Assembly (NCBI GenBank): GCA_009701885.1
Contig: WLJH01000007.1
Location: forward strand, 62,001 to 126,000
Length of the DNA stretch: 64,000 nucleotides
Reading direction: 5' to 3'
Source: Actinomycetota bacterium
Lineage (GTDB): Bacteria > Actinomycetota > Actinomycetes > Propionibacteriales > Nocardioidaceae
Part shown: positions 1 through 11,377 of the stretch, piece after piece
Position numbering within the stretch: position 1 is the first letter of the stretch
Layout: every line of letters starts with the position of its first letter
Made by a program: the position numbers and the translations under genes
The notes under the pieces: model-generated
Database searches by the model: none
What the model was told of the DNA's origin: nothing
The model's input: only the letters and a program-made list of their open reading frames with translations

Positions 1-808
1 CGGAGAGGGCGTAGGCGTCGACGTACTCCGCCCCGCCCTTGCGGGCGCCCTCCTCCAGGGCCTCGGCGAGCCCGCGGTTCATGGTGCGCGCGAAGGCCAG
101 GTCCCCGTCGGCGATGGGCAGCGCCGGGCAGGCGCGGTCGCCCTGCGGGACGATCTGCGGGTAGCCGACGACGAGGATCCGGGCCTCGGGCGCCCGCCCA
201 CGGACGCCCTGGACGACCGAGGAGATCCGCTCCTCGATCTTGGCCAGCACCTCCGGGCCGTCCTCGGAGGCGACGTCGGTGCAGGGGCTGCCTTCGGGGT
301 CGGTCGAGGCGACCTGGGCGCACCCGCCGACGAAGGTCGAGAAGAGGCCGAAGTCGTTGCCGCCGATCGAGACCGTCACCAGCGAGGTGTCCTCGGTGAC
401 CGCCTGCAGCTGCGGCGGGCGGCTCAGGCCGTCGAAGGTCCGCTGGACCCCGATCAGCGAGGTGGTGTCGGCGCCGGCGCAGCTGACGTCCTCGAGCTGG
501 GTGCCCTCGAGCGCGGCTGCCACCAGCGAGGGGTAGTTGCCGCTCGAGCGCAGGCAGCCGTCCTGGGGGTCGGTCTCGGGCACCAGGGGCGCGGAGGTGT
601 AGGAGTCGCCGATAGCGACGTAGCGGGGGTACTCGGCGGTCGCGGAGGCATCCTCGGACGCATCCGTCGTGGCGGGGTCCGAGGCCGAGGGCGAGTCCGA
701 CCCGGAGCCGGAGGGCTGCTCGGAGGCGTCCTCGCCGCACCCGACCAGGGCGACGGACAGGACCGTGGCGGCCAGGAGGCGGGGCAGGGCTCGGGGAAGG
801 GCTCGCAT
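1..808 (-). CDS. Secreted SGNH/GDSL-family hydrolase (lipoprotein-like), 3' end truncated by window edge
   Basis: Reverse frame reads MRALPRALPRLLAATVLSVALVGCGED...YVAIGDSYTSAPLVP...VSIGGNDFGLF: lipobox-like Cys, GDS block and GGND block of SGNH esterases. Confidence 0.85.
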   Translation of the reverse strand, partial: MRALPRALPRLLAATVLSVALVGCGEDASEQPSGSGSDSPSASDPATTDASEDASATAEYPRYVAIGDSYTSAPLVPETDPQDGCLRSSGNYPSLVAAALEGTQLEDVSCAGADTTSLIGVQRTFDGLSRPPQLQAVTEDTSLVTVSIGGNDFGLFSTFVGGCAQVASTDPEGSPCTDVASEDGPEVLAKIEERISSVVQGVRGRAPEARILVVGYPQIVPQGDRACPALPIADGDLAFARTMNRGLAEALEEGARKGGAEYVDAYALS

Positions 809-884
809 GGCGCGAACGTACCCGCCGCCGCCCGGGGCACCGACCGGGTGAAGGCGCCCGGGCGGCGCGCTCGAGCCGACGCGC

Positions 885-2057
885 TCACGCCAGGGCGATG
901 GTCAGCGCCAGCACTGTCCCCGGGTCGTCCAGCCGTTCGCCGTACAGCTCGCGCAGCTGCTGCATCCGGTATCGCACCGTCTGCGGGTGCACGAACAGCT
1001 CCGCCGCGACGTCCTCGCGGCGGCCGTGGTGCAGCAGCCACGAGCGCAGCGTCTCGGTGAGCTTCTCGGCCTGCGCGGGCCGCAGGTCGGCGAGCGGTGC
1101 CAGGACCTGGGCGCGCAGGTCGGCGCGCCCCTCGGGGTCGGCGTCCAGCACCAGCCTCGGCAGGTCGGCCTCGGTGTCGGGGCCGAGCCCGGCCTCCCGG
1201 GCCCGCACCGCCCGGTCGTACGACGAGCGCACCTCCAGCCACGGCCGCGCGGGCCCCACGACGGCCTCGCGGTCGCGCACGGCCCGCAGCAGGCCGGCGC
1301 GGGCGCGGCCGTGGGCCTCCGGCACGAGCAGCAGCTCGACCCCCTCGATCCCGGGCACCTCGGGGACCTCGATGGTCGCGGCGCTGACCGCGCCGAGCAC
1401 CGGGCGCGCCTGCGACTCCGGCACCAGCACGGCGGTCAGGGTGGTGGGCGGCTCCCACTCCGCCGCCGCCGCGGCCTCGAGCGTGGCCTCGGCGGTCGAG
1501 CCGTCGAGCAGGTGCCGGGCCACCCGCTCCAGCAGCCGCTGCCGCACGCGCCCGCTGGTGGCCAGCTCGTCGGTGTGCCCGGCGGCGGAGGCGGCCGACA
1601 GCTCGTCGATGAAGGCGAAGGTCAGCTCGGCGAAGCCGCCCACGGCCTCGGCGTCCATGCCGGCCCCGATCGCGGCGGTGGACAGCTCGCGCCAGGAGAC
1701 CCGGGCACCGATCCGGTAGGCCGAGAGCAGCGCGTCGGTGCTCCGGCCGCTGCGCGCCTCGCCCCGACCGAGCTGGTAGGCGCCCTCCACCGCGGGCGCG
1801 GTGGGGGTGCGGGGATCGGTGCCGCGGCGACCGCTGGCCAGGGAGAGGAACCCGCTGAGCGCCAGCTGCACCGCGCTGCGGATCGTGTCGCCCATCGAGC
1901 CGGCCAGGGCGTTCTCGTAGGCCGGCACCTCGTCGATGATCGCGGCCACGACCTGCTCGGCGACCCGCGGGAGGTCGGCGCGCATCCGGGCCGCGGCCTG
2001 GGGTGCCAGGACCAGGCCGTGGTCCGCCGTACGGCGGGGCAGGTCGCGCGGCACCAC
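885..2057 (-). CDS. PucR-family helix-turn-helix transcriptional regulator
   Basis: C-terminus AAELFVHPQTVRYRMQQLRELYGERLDDPGTVLALTIALA is the PucR C-terminal HTH. A GTG start at 2054-2057 follows an AAAGGAGG Shine-Dalgarno; the ORF-track start at 2081 is probably too long. Confidence 0.85.
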   Translation of the reverse strand: MVPRDLPRRTADHGLVLAPQAAARMRADLPRVAEQVVAAIIDEVPAYENALAGSMGDTIRSAVQLALSGFLSLASGRRGTDPRTPTAPAVEGAYQLGRGEARSGRSTDALLSAYRIGARVSWRELSTAAIGAGMDAEAVGGFAELTFAFIDELSAASAAGHTDELATSGRVRQRLLERVARHLLDGSTAEATLEAAAAAEWEPPTTLTAVLVPESQARPVLGAVSAATIEVPEVPGIEGVELLLVPEAHGRARAGLLRAVRDREAVVGPARPWLEVRSSYDRAVRAREAGLGPDTEADLPRLVLDADPEGRADLRAQVLAPLADLRPAQAEKLTETLRSWLLHHGRREDVAAELFVHPQTVRYRMQQLRELYGERLDDPGTVLALTIALA

Positions 2058-2139
2058 GCCTCCTTTGTTCGCCACGAACAAGAAACCCGGACGGGTTCAC
2101 GTCGCTGACACAGGACTTTACCCCGAGCGGTCCAGCACC

Positions 2140-3291
2140 ATGGTCGACATGACCACCGCACACCTGCCCGCCGGCGCGGGCGGACGACCCGCCGGCCTCG
2201 GCCGGACGCTGCGGGAGCGCGTCCGGACCGCCGCTCGCTCGGTGGCCGAGTCCGCGGTCACTCCGCTCGACCTCGACGACCTGCTCGACCACTTTCACCC
2301 GCTGCGCCGCGGCGCCGAGCTCTCGGGCCGCGTGCTGGAGGTGGTCCCCGAGACCGCGCAGTCCGCCACCCTCGTCATCAAGCCCGGTCGCGACTGGGCC
2401 GGCCATGTGCCCGGGCAGTACGTCCGCGTCGGGGTCGACGTCGACGGCGTCCGCCTGTGGCGCACCTACTCCCTCACCCACGGCCCGCGTCGCGACGGCT
2501 CGATCTCGATCACCGTCAAGGCGATCGAGGGCGGCACCGTCTCGAACCACCTGGTCCACCGCACCGCCCCCGGCACGATGCTGCGCCTGGCGCAGGCCGA
2601 CGGCGACTTCGTGCTCCCGCAGCCGCTCCCGGCCAAGCTGCTCCTGGTCACCGCCGGCTCCGGCATCACCCCGGTCATCGGCATGCTGCGCAACCTCTTC
2701 TCCCGCGCCACCCCGCCGACCACGGACATCGTGCTCATCCACTCCGCGCTCTCCCGCGCGGAGGTGATCTTCGCCGAGGAGATCCGGGGGTACGCCGCCC
2801 GCGGGCTGATCCGCCTGGTCGAACTGCACACCGACACCGACGGGCTGCTCGACGTCGACTCCCTCGACGAGCTCGTGCCCGACCTGGCCGAGCGTCCGAC
2901 GTACGCCTGCGGGCCCGCGGGGCTGCTCGACGCGCTCGAGGCCCACCACTCCGCACGCGGCCTGGTGCTGCACACCGAGCGCTTCCGCCCCGTGACCGTC
3001 GCGGCACCGGGCGAGGGTGGCACCGTCACCTTCGCCGACGGCCGCGAGGTCAGCGCCGACGGCTCGACCCCGATCCTCGACGCCGCGGAGTCCGCCGGCG
3101 TCCTCATGCCCAGCGGCTGCCGGATGGGCATCTGCATGGGCTGCGTGCTGCCGCTGAAGGAGGGAGCCGTGCGCGACCTGCGCAACGGCGCCCTCACCGT
3201 CGCCGTCCCGGGGGAGACCGACCCGGCCGGCGTCCCGATCCAGACCTGCGTGAGCGCCCCCGCCGGCGCCTGCTCCGTCGACCACTCCTGA
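2140..3291 (+). CDS. Ferredoxin reductase with C-terminal 2Fe-2S domain (desaturase electron-transfer partner)
   Basis: YVRVGVDVDGVRLWRTYSLTH (FAD), VTAGSGITPVIGML (NAD(P)), SGCRMGICMGCVLPL...IQTCVSAP (plant-type 2Fe-2S). Stop is 10 bp before the desaturase start. Confidence 0.9.
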   Translation: MVDMTTAHLPAGAGGRPAGLGRTLRERVRTAARSVAESAVTPLDLDDLLDHFHPLRRGAELSGRVLEVVPETAQSATLVIKPGRDWAGHVPGQYVRVGVDVDGVRLWRTYSLTHGPRRDGSISITVKAIEGGTVSNHLVHRTAPGTMLRLAQADGDFVLPQPLPAKLLLVTAGSGITPVIGMLRNLFSRATPPTTDIVLIHSALSRAEVIFAEEIRGYAARGLIRLVELHTDTDGLLDVDSLDELVPDLAERPTYACGPAGLLDALEAHHSARGLVLHTERFRPVTVAAPGEGGTVTFADGREVSADGSTPILDAAESAGVLMPSGCRMGICMGCVLPLKEGAVRDLRNGALTVAVPGETDPAGVPIQTCVSAPAGACSVDHS

Positions 3292-3301
3292 GGAGAACCC
3301 G

Positions 3302-4564
3302 ATGACCACGATCACCCGCAAGCCCGAGAACCCCACGGCGCACCTCACCGAGGCCGACATCGAGCAGATCGGCATCGAGCTCGACGCGATCCGCCAGGAC
3401 GTCATCGACTCGCGCGGCGAGCGCGACGCGGCGTACATCCGTCGGCTCGTCGACGTGCAGCGTCGCCTCGAGCTGGGCTCGCGAGCCGTGCTCCTCGGCT
3501 CGGCGATCCCCCCGCTGTGGGTGCTGGGCACCGTCGGGCTCTCGGTCGCCAAGATCCTGGAGAACATGGAGATCGGGCACAACGTCATGCATGGCCAGTG
3601 GGACTGGATGCGTGACCCGAAGATCCACTCGACCACGTGGGAGTGGGACAACGCCTCGACCTCCGACGGCTGGAAGCACAGCCACAACGAGGTGCACCAC
3701 ACGTACACGAACATCGTCGGCAAGGACAACGACCTCGGCTACGGCATCATGCGCGTCGACGAGGACCAGCGCTGGGTGCCGTTCTACCTGCTGCAGCCGC
3801 TGTGGAACTTCGTCAACGCCTGCCTCTTCGAGTACGGCATCGCCGCCTACGACCTCGAGCTCGGCAAGAACCTGAGGATCCCGAAGGAGAAGCGTTCCGC
3901 GGAGTTCCAGGAGAACCTCGCCAAGACCCTGCGGAAGATCCGCAAGCAGGCCACCAAGGACTACGTCGTCCACCCGCTGCTGGCCCTGCCGTTCGGCGGC
4001 GCCGTCGGCGCGCTGGCCGGCAACCTCGTGGCCAACGTCGTGCGCAACGTCTGGTCGCACTCGGTCATCATGTGCGGCCACTTCCCCGAGGGCGTCGAGA
4101 CCTTCGAGCGCGCCGCCATCCCCGAGGACGAGACCCGCGGCGAGTGGTACCTGCGCCAGATGCTCGGCTCGGCCAACATCTCCGGCGGCAAGGTCACGCA
4201 CCTGATGACCGGCAACCTGTCGCACCAGATCGAGCACCACCTCTTCCCCGACCTGCCGTCCAACCGGTACGCCGAGGTCGCCCCCAAGGTGCAGGCGCTC
4301 TTCGAGAAGTACGACCTGAACTACCACGAGGCGCCGCTGCCGCAGCAGCTCTACTCCGCCTGGCACAAGGTCGTGCGGCTCTCGCTGCCCAACGACTGGC
4401 TGGCCACCACCACCCCGAAGAACCTGCCCAGCCAGCTCAAGACGCTCTGGGCGATGTCGACCAAGGGTCCCAAGGTCCGCCGCGCCGCCCAGGCCCGGCT
4501 GACCCAGCTCGCCCGGCGCCAGCAGGCGGCTGCGGCCGAGCAGCCGGGGTCCGCGGCGGCCTGA
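3302..4564 (+). CDS. Fatty-acid / acyl-CoA desaturase
   Basis: Histidine boxes GHNVMHGQW, HSHNEVHH and HQIEHHLFP. Confidence 0.92.
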   Translation: MTTITRKPENPTAHLTEADIEQIGIELDAIRQDVIDSRGERDAAYIRRLVDVQRRLELGSRAVLLGSAIPPLWVLGTVGLSVAKILENMEIGHNVMHGQWDWMRDPKIHSTTWEWDNASTSDGWKHSHNEVHHTYTNIVGKDNDLGYGIMRVDEDQRWVPFYLLQPLWNFVNACLFEYGIAAYDLELGKNLRIPKEKRSAEFQENLAKTLRKIRKQATKDYVVHPLLALPFGGAVGALAGNLVANVVRNVWSHSVIMCGHFPEGVETFERAAIPEDETRGEWYLRQMLGSANISGGKVTHLMTGNLSHQIEHHLFPDLPSNRYAEVAPKVQALFEKYDLNYHEAPLPQQLYSAWHKVVRLSLPNDWLATTTPKNLPSQLKTLWAMSTKGPKVRRAAQARLTQLARRQQAAAAEQPGSAAA

Positions 4565-4581
4565 GGTCGGGGCGTCAGGTG

Positions 4582-4645
4582 GGGTAGTCCGAATCCGAAT
4601 TGATGCTCAGCTCGCGCTGAGCATCAGAAACGATTCGGAGTATCC
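4582..4645. repeat. Palindromic element copy 1 (GGGTAGTCCGAATCCGAATTGATGCTCAGC tcgc GCTGAGCATCA...GATTCGGAGTATCCC)
   Basis: 11-bp perfect inner stem TGATGCTCAGC/GCTGAGCATCA with 4-nt loop and outer GGGTA..TCCGAATC arms. Lies in a convergent gap; a second copy is at 20476-20540. Confidence 0.85.
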
Positions 4646-4674
4646 CGCCCAGCGCACCTCTGTGACAGGTGGGG

Positions 4675-5916
4675 CTAGGCCCCGGCGCCGACTGCCGCGA
4701 CGTGGTCCTGGTCGCCGTGGGAGGTGAGCGCGGCCCGGAGCCGGCGCTGCGAGACCACCATGAGCACCACGGCGAGGACCGTCGTCGTCACGGTGACGCC
4801 GAAGGCAGCGGTGTGGGTGCCGGTCGCGTCGGCGAGCCGGCCGGCGACCGAGGCGCCGAGGGCGTAGCCGATCCCGGTCGCGCTCGCGAGCACGGTCATC
4901 GCGGCACCGACCCGGCTCTGCGGCACGACCCGCTCGCCCATGCTGAAGACCGCGATCATGTACGGCGCGACGGCGCAGCCCAGGAGCAGCACCGCCAGCG
5001 TCACGGTGAGCAGCGAGTCGACCAGCAGCAGCGGCAGCGACAGCACCAGCAGCCCGACGGCGGCCGCGAACGCCCGGCGCTCGTGCCCGATCCGCTCCGG
5101 GAGGTACGCCGTCAGCAGGCCCGCCACCGCACTGCCGACGCCCAGCGTGGCGTGGACGAAGCCGGCCGCGCCCGGGTCGCCCGCCGCGGTGGCCAGCACC
5201 GTGGCCCCGGTCTGGGTCGCCCCGAAGAGCACCCCGATGCACAGCTGCGCCAGCGCGAGGGTCAGCAGGATGCCGGTGAGCAGCCTGCCCGCGACGGCCG
5301 CGCCGTGGTGGCGGGTGTGCCGGGCGGAGGCGTCCAGGGCGAAGGCGCTGCCGAAGACCGCGAGCAGCCCGGCCGCCACGAGCAGCGCGCCCGACGGGCT
5401 GATCGCCACCGCGACCAGGCCCACCAGCGCGGGGCCGAGGGCGAAGGACGCCTCGTCGGCCGCGCCCTCGTAGGCGAAGGCGGCATCGACGAGCCGGCGC
5501 TGCTCGTGGCCGGTGCCGTGGGTCAGCGGCCGCCAGCGCACGCGCGCCAGCGGGCCGACCTGTGGCATCGCGAGGCCCGCGAGCGCCGCGATCACGATGG
5601 TGAGCGGCGTCGAGCCGCCGACCTGGAGCACCAGCGCGAGCAGGCCGAGCGCGCCGGCGAGCGACTGCACCAGCACGACCGGCCGCTGGCCGACCCGGTC
5701 GGCGAGGCCGCCCGCGACCGGGGCGCCGAGCGCGTTGGCGACGGCGAGCGCCCCGGCGGCCAGGCCCCCGAGCCCGTAGCGGTCGGTCGCCGAGGAGACC
5801 AGCAGCAGCGTGCCGAGCTGGGACATCGCCAGCGGCAGCCGCCCGAGGAAGGCGACGAGGACGTAGGTGGGGCCGGCGAGGTGGAGCAGTCGACGGTAGG
5901 AAGCGAGGGGACTCAT
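4675..5916 (-). CDS. MFS transporter
   Basis: MSPLASYRRLLHLAGPTYVLVAFLGRLPLAMSQLGTLLLV... with about 12 hydrophobic segments and ADRVGQRPVV loop. Confidence 0.85.
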   Translation of the reverse strand: MSPLASYRRLLHLAGPTYVLVAFLGRLPLAMSQLGTLLLVSSATDRYGLGGLAAGALAVANALGAPVAGGLADRVGQRPVVLVQSLAGALGLLALVLQVGGSTPLTIVIAALAGLAMPQVGPLARVRWRPLTHGTGHEQRRLVDAAFAYEGAADEASFALGPALVGLVAVAISPSGALLVAAGLLAVFGSAFALDASARHTRHHGAAVAGRLLTGILLTLALAQLCIGVLFGATQTGATVLATAAGDPGAAGFVHATLGVGSAVAGLLTAYLPERIGHERRAFAAAVGLLVLSLPLLLVDSLLTVTLAVLLLGCAVAPYMIAVFSMGERVVPQSRVGAAMTVLASATGIGYALGASVAGRLADATGTHTAAFGVTVTTTVLAVVLMVVSQRRLRAALTSHGDQDHVAAVGAGA

Positions 5917-6067
5917 GAGGTGTGTTCCTGGGTGCGGCGGACATCGCGCCGGACCCACCACCAAGAACGCGTCGAACCCTCTGCTTCTGAAGTTGTGGGC
6001 CCAGGATAGCCACGCGGCCCAGCCGCTCACGAACCCGCGCACGCGGCCGGCTCGCTACCGTGGCGGG

Positions 6068-6799
6068 GTGCAGGTCGTCTCCGTCGGGTACGCCGCGGTC
6101 AAGGGCACCCGTCACCTGGCCCGTCCCGAGGTGCGGATCGGGCCGGCCGGGGTCGTCGGGGACCGGCGGTGGTGCCTGGTCGACGTGGCCGCGCGGCAGG
6201 TGCTCCGCACGGTCGCGCACCCGCGGCTGATGGGACTCGCGGTCGACGGGGAGTCGCTCGTCGCAGCCGGCCCCGTCGCGACCGGTTCCGGGGAGCAGGT
6301 CACCTGCGACTACTGGGGCCGCGAGGTGGCCCTCGACCTGATCGACCACCCGCTGGCGGCCCGGGCGGCCCGGCTGCTCGGCCTGTCGCCGGCACGCGAC
6401 GTACGTCTCGCGGCGGCGCCGCCGCGCGGTGTGGTGTACGCCGGCGCGGTGAGCCTGGTCGCGGTCGCGACCCTCGAGGCGCTGGCCGCGGAGGTCGGTG
6501 CGCCGGTGGACCCGCGGCGGTTCCGCGCCAACCTGGTCGTCGACACCGGCCTGCCGCCGCGGGCGGAGGAGGCGTGGGTGGGTCGTGAGGTGCGCGTCGG
6601 AGGTGCCGTCGTGCGCCCGACGGCGCTGACCACGCGCTGCGCCGTCGTCGACCACCACCCCGAGACCGGCGGGCGGGACCTCCGGGTGCTCGCCGCGCTG
6701 CCGGTCGTGGGCGGGACTCCGGTGTGCGGGGTCGACGGCGAGGTGGTCACCGCCGGCGTCGTGCGGCCGGGGGACCCGGTCGAGCTGCTCGAACCCTGA
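6068..6799 (+). CDS. MOSC domain-containing protein
   Basis: VQVVSVGYAAVKGTRHLARPEVRIGPAGVVGDRRWCLVD... (MOSC N-terminal barrel), DPRRFRANLVVDT, LTTRCAVVDHHPETGGRD. GTG start. Confidence 0.85.
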   Translation: MQVVSVGYAAVKGTRHLARPEVRIGPAGVVGDRRWCLVDVAARQVLRTVAHPRLMGLAVDGESLVAAGPVATGSGEQVTCDYWGREVALDLIDHPLAARAARLLGLSPARDVRLAAAPPRGVVYAGAVSLVAVATLEALAAEVGAPVDPRRFRANLVVDTGLPPRAEEAWVGREVRVGGAVVRPTALTTRCAVVDHHPETGGRDLRVLAALPVVGGTPVCGVDGEVVTAGVVRPGDPVELLEP

Positions 6800-6808
6800 C
6801 GGGTCGGC

Positions 6809-8461
<1,653 letters not shown>

Positions 8462-8524
8462 GGCAGTGATCATGCCGTGCGCCGCGGGCGTGGCGCTGCC
8501 TCCAGAGGTGCGAGGATCGGCGCC

Positions 8525-9376
8525 ATGTCGACCACCGCCTCTCCCGCCGCGCGCGCCGTCACCCGCTCGACCGGGCGGGCCGCCAGCCACGTCACCTGCA
8601 CCGTCACCGACGGGGTCGCCCACGTGCGGCTGGACCGGCCGGAGAAGCTCAACGCCCTGACCCTGCAGGTGCTCGACGACCTCGCGGCCACTGCGCGCAC
8701 CCTGCGCCGCGACAAGAGCCTGCGAGCGGTGGTGCTCTCCGGCGAGGGCGACGCGTTCTGCGCGGGCCTGGACTTCGCGCACGTGATGAAGCAGCCGCTG
8801 CGGGTGGCGCGCTCCTTCGTCCCGAACCCGCTCCGCGGCACCAACACCTTCCAGGAGGCCTGCTGGGCCTGGCGCCGGCTGCCGGTCCCGGTCGTGGCCG
8901 CGGTCCACGGCCACTGCCTCGGCGGGGGGCTGCAGATCGCGCTGGCGGCCGACTTCCGGGTCGCGACCCCCGACTCGCAGTGGTCGGTGCTCGAGGGCAA
9001 GTGGGGGATCATCCCCGACATGTCCGGTGTCCGGTCGCTCAAGGAGCTGGTCGGCATCGACGTGGCCAAGAAGCTGACGATGACCGCCGAGGTCGTCCCC
9101 GGCACCGAGGCCCACCGCCTCGGCCTGGTCACGACCCTCGACGAGGACCCCGTGGCGGCCGCGCTCGCGCTCGCCCAGCAGCTCAAGGGCCGCTCGCCGG
9201 ACCAGCTCGCCGCGGCCAAGCGGCTCTTCGACGACACCTGGACCGCCGGGGCGCGCTACACCTTCCTCCGCGAGCGGGTCGAGCAGGCGTGGCTGCTGGC
9301 GGCGCGCAACACCGCCGTCGCGCGGAAGGCGGCCTTCGCACGGGTCGCCCCGGAGTTCGGCCCGCGAGGACGCTGA
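8525..9376 (+). CDS. Crotonase / enoyl-CoA hydratase family protein
   Basis: [74 protein letters not shown]. Confidence 0.92.
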   Translation: MSTTASPAARAVTRSTGRAASHVTCTVTDGVAHVRLDRPEKLNALTLQVLDDLAATARTLRRDKSLRAVVLSGEGDAFCAGLDFAHVMKQPLRVARSFVPNPLRGTNTFQEACWAWRRLPVPVVAAVHGHCLGGGLQIALAADFRVATPDSQWSVLEGKWGIIPDMSGVRSLKELVGIDVAKKLTMTAEVVPGTEAHRLGLVTTLDEDPVAAALALAQQLKGRSPDQLAAAKRLFDDTWTAGARYTFLRERVEQAWLLAARNTAVARKAAFARVAPEFGPRGR

Positions 9377-9381
9377 CGCCG

Positions 9382-10950
9382 TTGCGGTGGGCCCGTCCGG
9401 TCGCCTGGGTGGCGGTCGTCTCCCTGTGGCTGGCGCTCGGGCCGCTGGTCGTCGTCGCCGTCGTGGTGCTGCTCGCGGTGCCCCGCACGGGTCGCCGCGG
9501 GCGCCCGCTGCTGCTCGGGTCCCGGCCCCCCACCCGTCGTACGACGCTCGCGGCCGCTGCCGCGACCGGACTCGTCGTGGGCGGGCTGTGGGTGCTTCCG
9601 GACGGTCGGCTGCCGGTGCCGCCGGGCGGGGGTGCGTGGGTGACCCCCGGCTACACGGGTCGCCCCGTCTCCGCCCAGCCGCTGCCCCCCGACGACGGGG
9701 ACGTGCCCGACCCGGTCGTCGTGCCGACCGTCTCCGACCTGCCCGGTCCGCTGGGGCTGTCGGTGGAGGTCGACTCGGCGTGGTTCGGCGCGGAGCATTG
9801 CGGCGCCCTGCTGCCCGACTCCCACGGGCGCCTCGCGGCACTGTGCACCAGTCGAAGTGGCGCGCGGCTGAAGGTGATCGACCCGCGCACGCTGCGGCCG
9901 GTCGCGACGCAGGAGCTGCCCGAGGCGTGCGGGGAGCCGGGGGCGCCCGCGCCGCCGGTGCTCGACGCCGCGGGCAACCTGCTCGTCGCCACCGGTGACC
10001 GGCGGCTGCTGCAGGTCGCCACCGCCGACGCCGCGGACGACCCGGCGCTGGTGACCGAGGCGGTCGTGGACCTCGCCCCGGTCGTGCCCGCGGGGGACTG
10101 CGTGGTGGCGGTGGTGCTCGACGGGGCCGAGCGGGCCTGGTTCGCGACGGCCGCCGGGCTCGTGGGCGTCGTCGCCGGGGACGCCGACCCGGTCGTCGTG
10201 GACCTCGGGGAGCCGGTCGGACAGCCGCTGGCCGCCGACCGGGACGGCGTCTACGTCACGACGGTCGAGGCGGTGCACCGGGTCGTCACGAGGGCGGGTG
10301 CCCCGCTGGTCGGGTGGCGCACGGCGTACGAGACCGGGAGCGGGGTGAAGCGCGGCCAGCGCGACGCCGGCAGCGGCTCGGGGGCGGTGCTCGTCGACTC
10401 CGACGCGGGGCCGCTGCTCGCCTTCACCGACAACGCCAACCCGCGGATGCACGTGGTGGTCCTGCGGGCAGGCGACGGCGAGCAGGTCTGCCGCACGCAG
10501 GTCTTCGAGGACGACGCGTCCGCCACCGAGGCCGCCCTGGTGCCGGTGGAGGGCGGCGTGGTCGTCACGAACGGCCACGGCTGGACCGGGCTGTCCAGCG
10601 GGGTGCTCGGCCGCCGCCCGTCGGGCGGCCTGGCGCGGGTGGAGGCGGACTGCCGCACGGCCTGGACCTCCCCGGAGGTCGCGCCGACGTCGGGCGCGAC
10701 CCTCTCGCGGGCGACCGGGCTGCTGTACGCCTGGACCAAGCGCCGCAGCTGGCTGGGCGCCGACGCGTGGTACCTCACCGCCCTCGACGCCCGCACCGGC
10801 CGCACGGCCTGGTCGGCCCGCGGCGGCACCGGCCCGTGGGCCGACAGTGACGGCGCCCCCGTCACCCTCGGCCCCGGTGGCGCAGCCTTCGTCGGCACCC
10901 GCGCCGGGCTGGTCCGGGTCGTCGACGGCACCCGCGGGCTGCGGGACTGA
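9382..10950 (+). CDS. Membrane-anchored beta-propeller-like hypothetical protein
   Basis: Long ORF with strong GC3 bias; two N-terminal hydrophobic segments then repetitive beta-rich blade-like sequence. TTG start is tentative. Confidence 0.65.
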   Translation: MRWARPVAWVAVVSLWLALGPLVVVAVVVLLAVPRTGRRGRPLLLGSRPPTRRTTLAAAAATGLVVGGLWVLPDGRLPVPPGGGAWVTPGYTGRPVSAQPLPPDDGDVPDPVVVPTVSDLPGPLGLSVEVDSAWFGAEHCGALLPDSHGRLAALCTSRSGARLKVIDPRTLRPVATQELPEACGEPGAPAPPVLDAAGNLLVATGDRRLLQVATADAADDPALVTEAVVDLAPVVPAGDCVVAVVLDGAERAWFATAAGLVGVVAGDADPVVVDLGEPVGQPLAADRDGVYVTTVEAVHRVVTRAGAPLVGWRTAYETGSGVKRGQRDAGSGSGAVLVDSDAGPLLAFTDNANPRMHVVVLRAGDGEQVCRTQVFEDDASATEAALVPVEGGVVVTNGHGWTGLSSGVLGRRPSGGLARVEADCRTAWTSPEVAPTSGATLSRATGLLYAWTKRRSWLGADAWYLTALDARTGRTAWSARGGTGPWADSDGAPVTLGPGGAAFVGTRAGLVRVVDGTRGLRD

Positions 10951-11377
10951 GACTCCTCGTTCGGTGGTCTCTCCCGGCGAGCGACAGCGCGAGCCGTCGT
11001 CGAGACCGCGTGGGCTGTCTGTGGGCGGTGACCAGGTGCGGGTCGATGCGGCGACCAGCAGCGTCTACGTCCGACTGACCGCACCGCTCGAACTGTCGCC
11101 GGCGACTTGCGGCGGCCGGTACGCCCGCCCCCCGGGGGCCGCGCCGGCGCGTCTGTGTCGGGGCGGCGCCACAGGGCAGGGCCGGCGGCTGACGTCTCGC
11201 GGCCCGGCGGGCTGGATGGCATGGCGACGCCGCGAGGACGTCGAGCGGCGGTTCGCCGGCAGCTCGTTCCCCGGGGCTTCTCACTCGTTCGACCAACGGA
11301 GCGGCGGGTGGGCGTGCTGGTAGCCCGGCCACGCGCGTGGTGGTCGGGCTGCGAGCGGGTGCTGCGGTGCCTGGGGG

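Noticed and set aside
454-3729. 1091-aa antisense ORF and many other long overlapping ORFs (e.g. 6809-9841 upstream part, 54912-58697, 14828-16975 part)
   Set aside because: High-GC shadow ORFs: low-complexity R/G/A/P-rich translations opposite well-supported genes with clear domain motifs.
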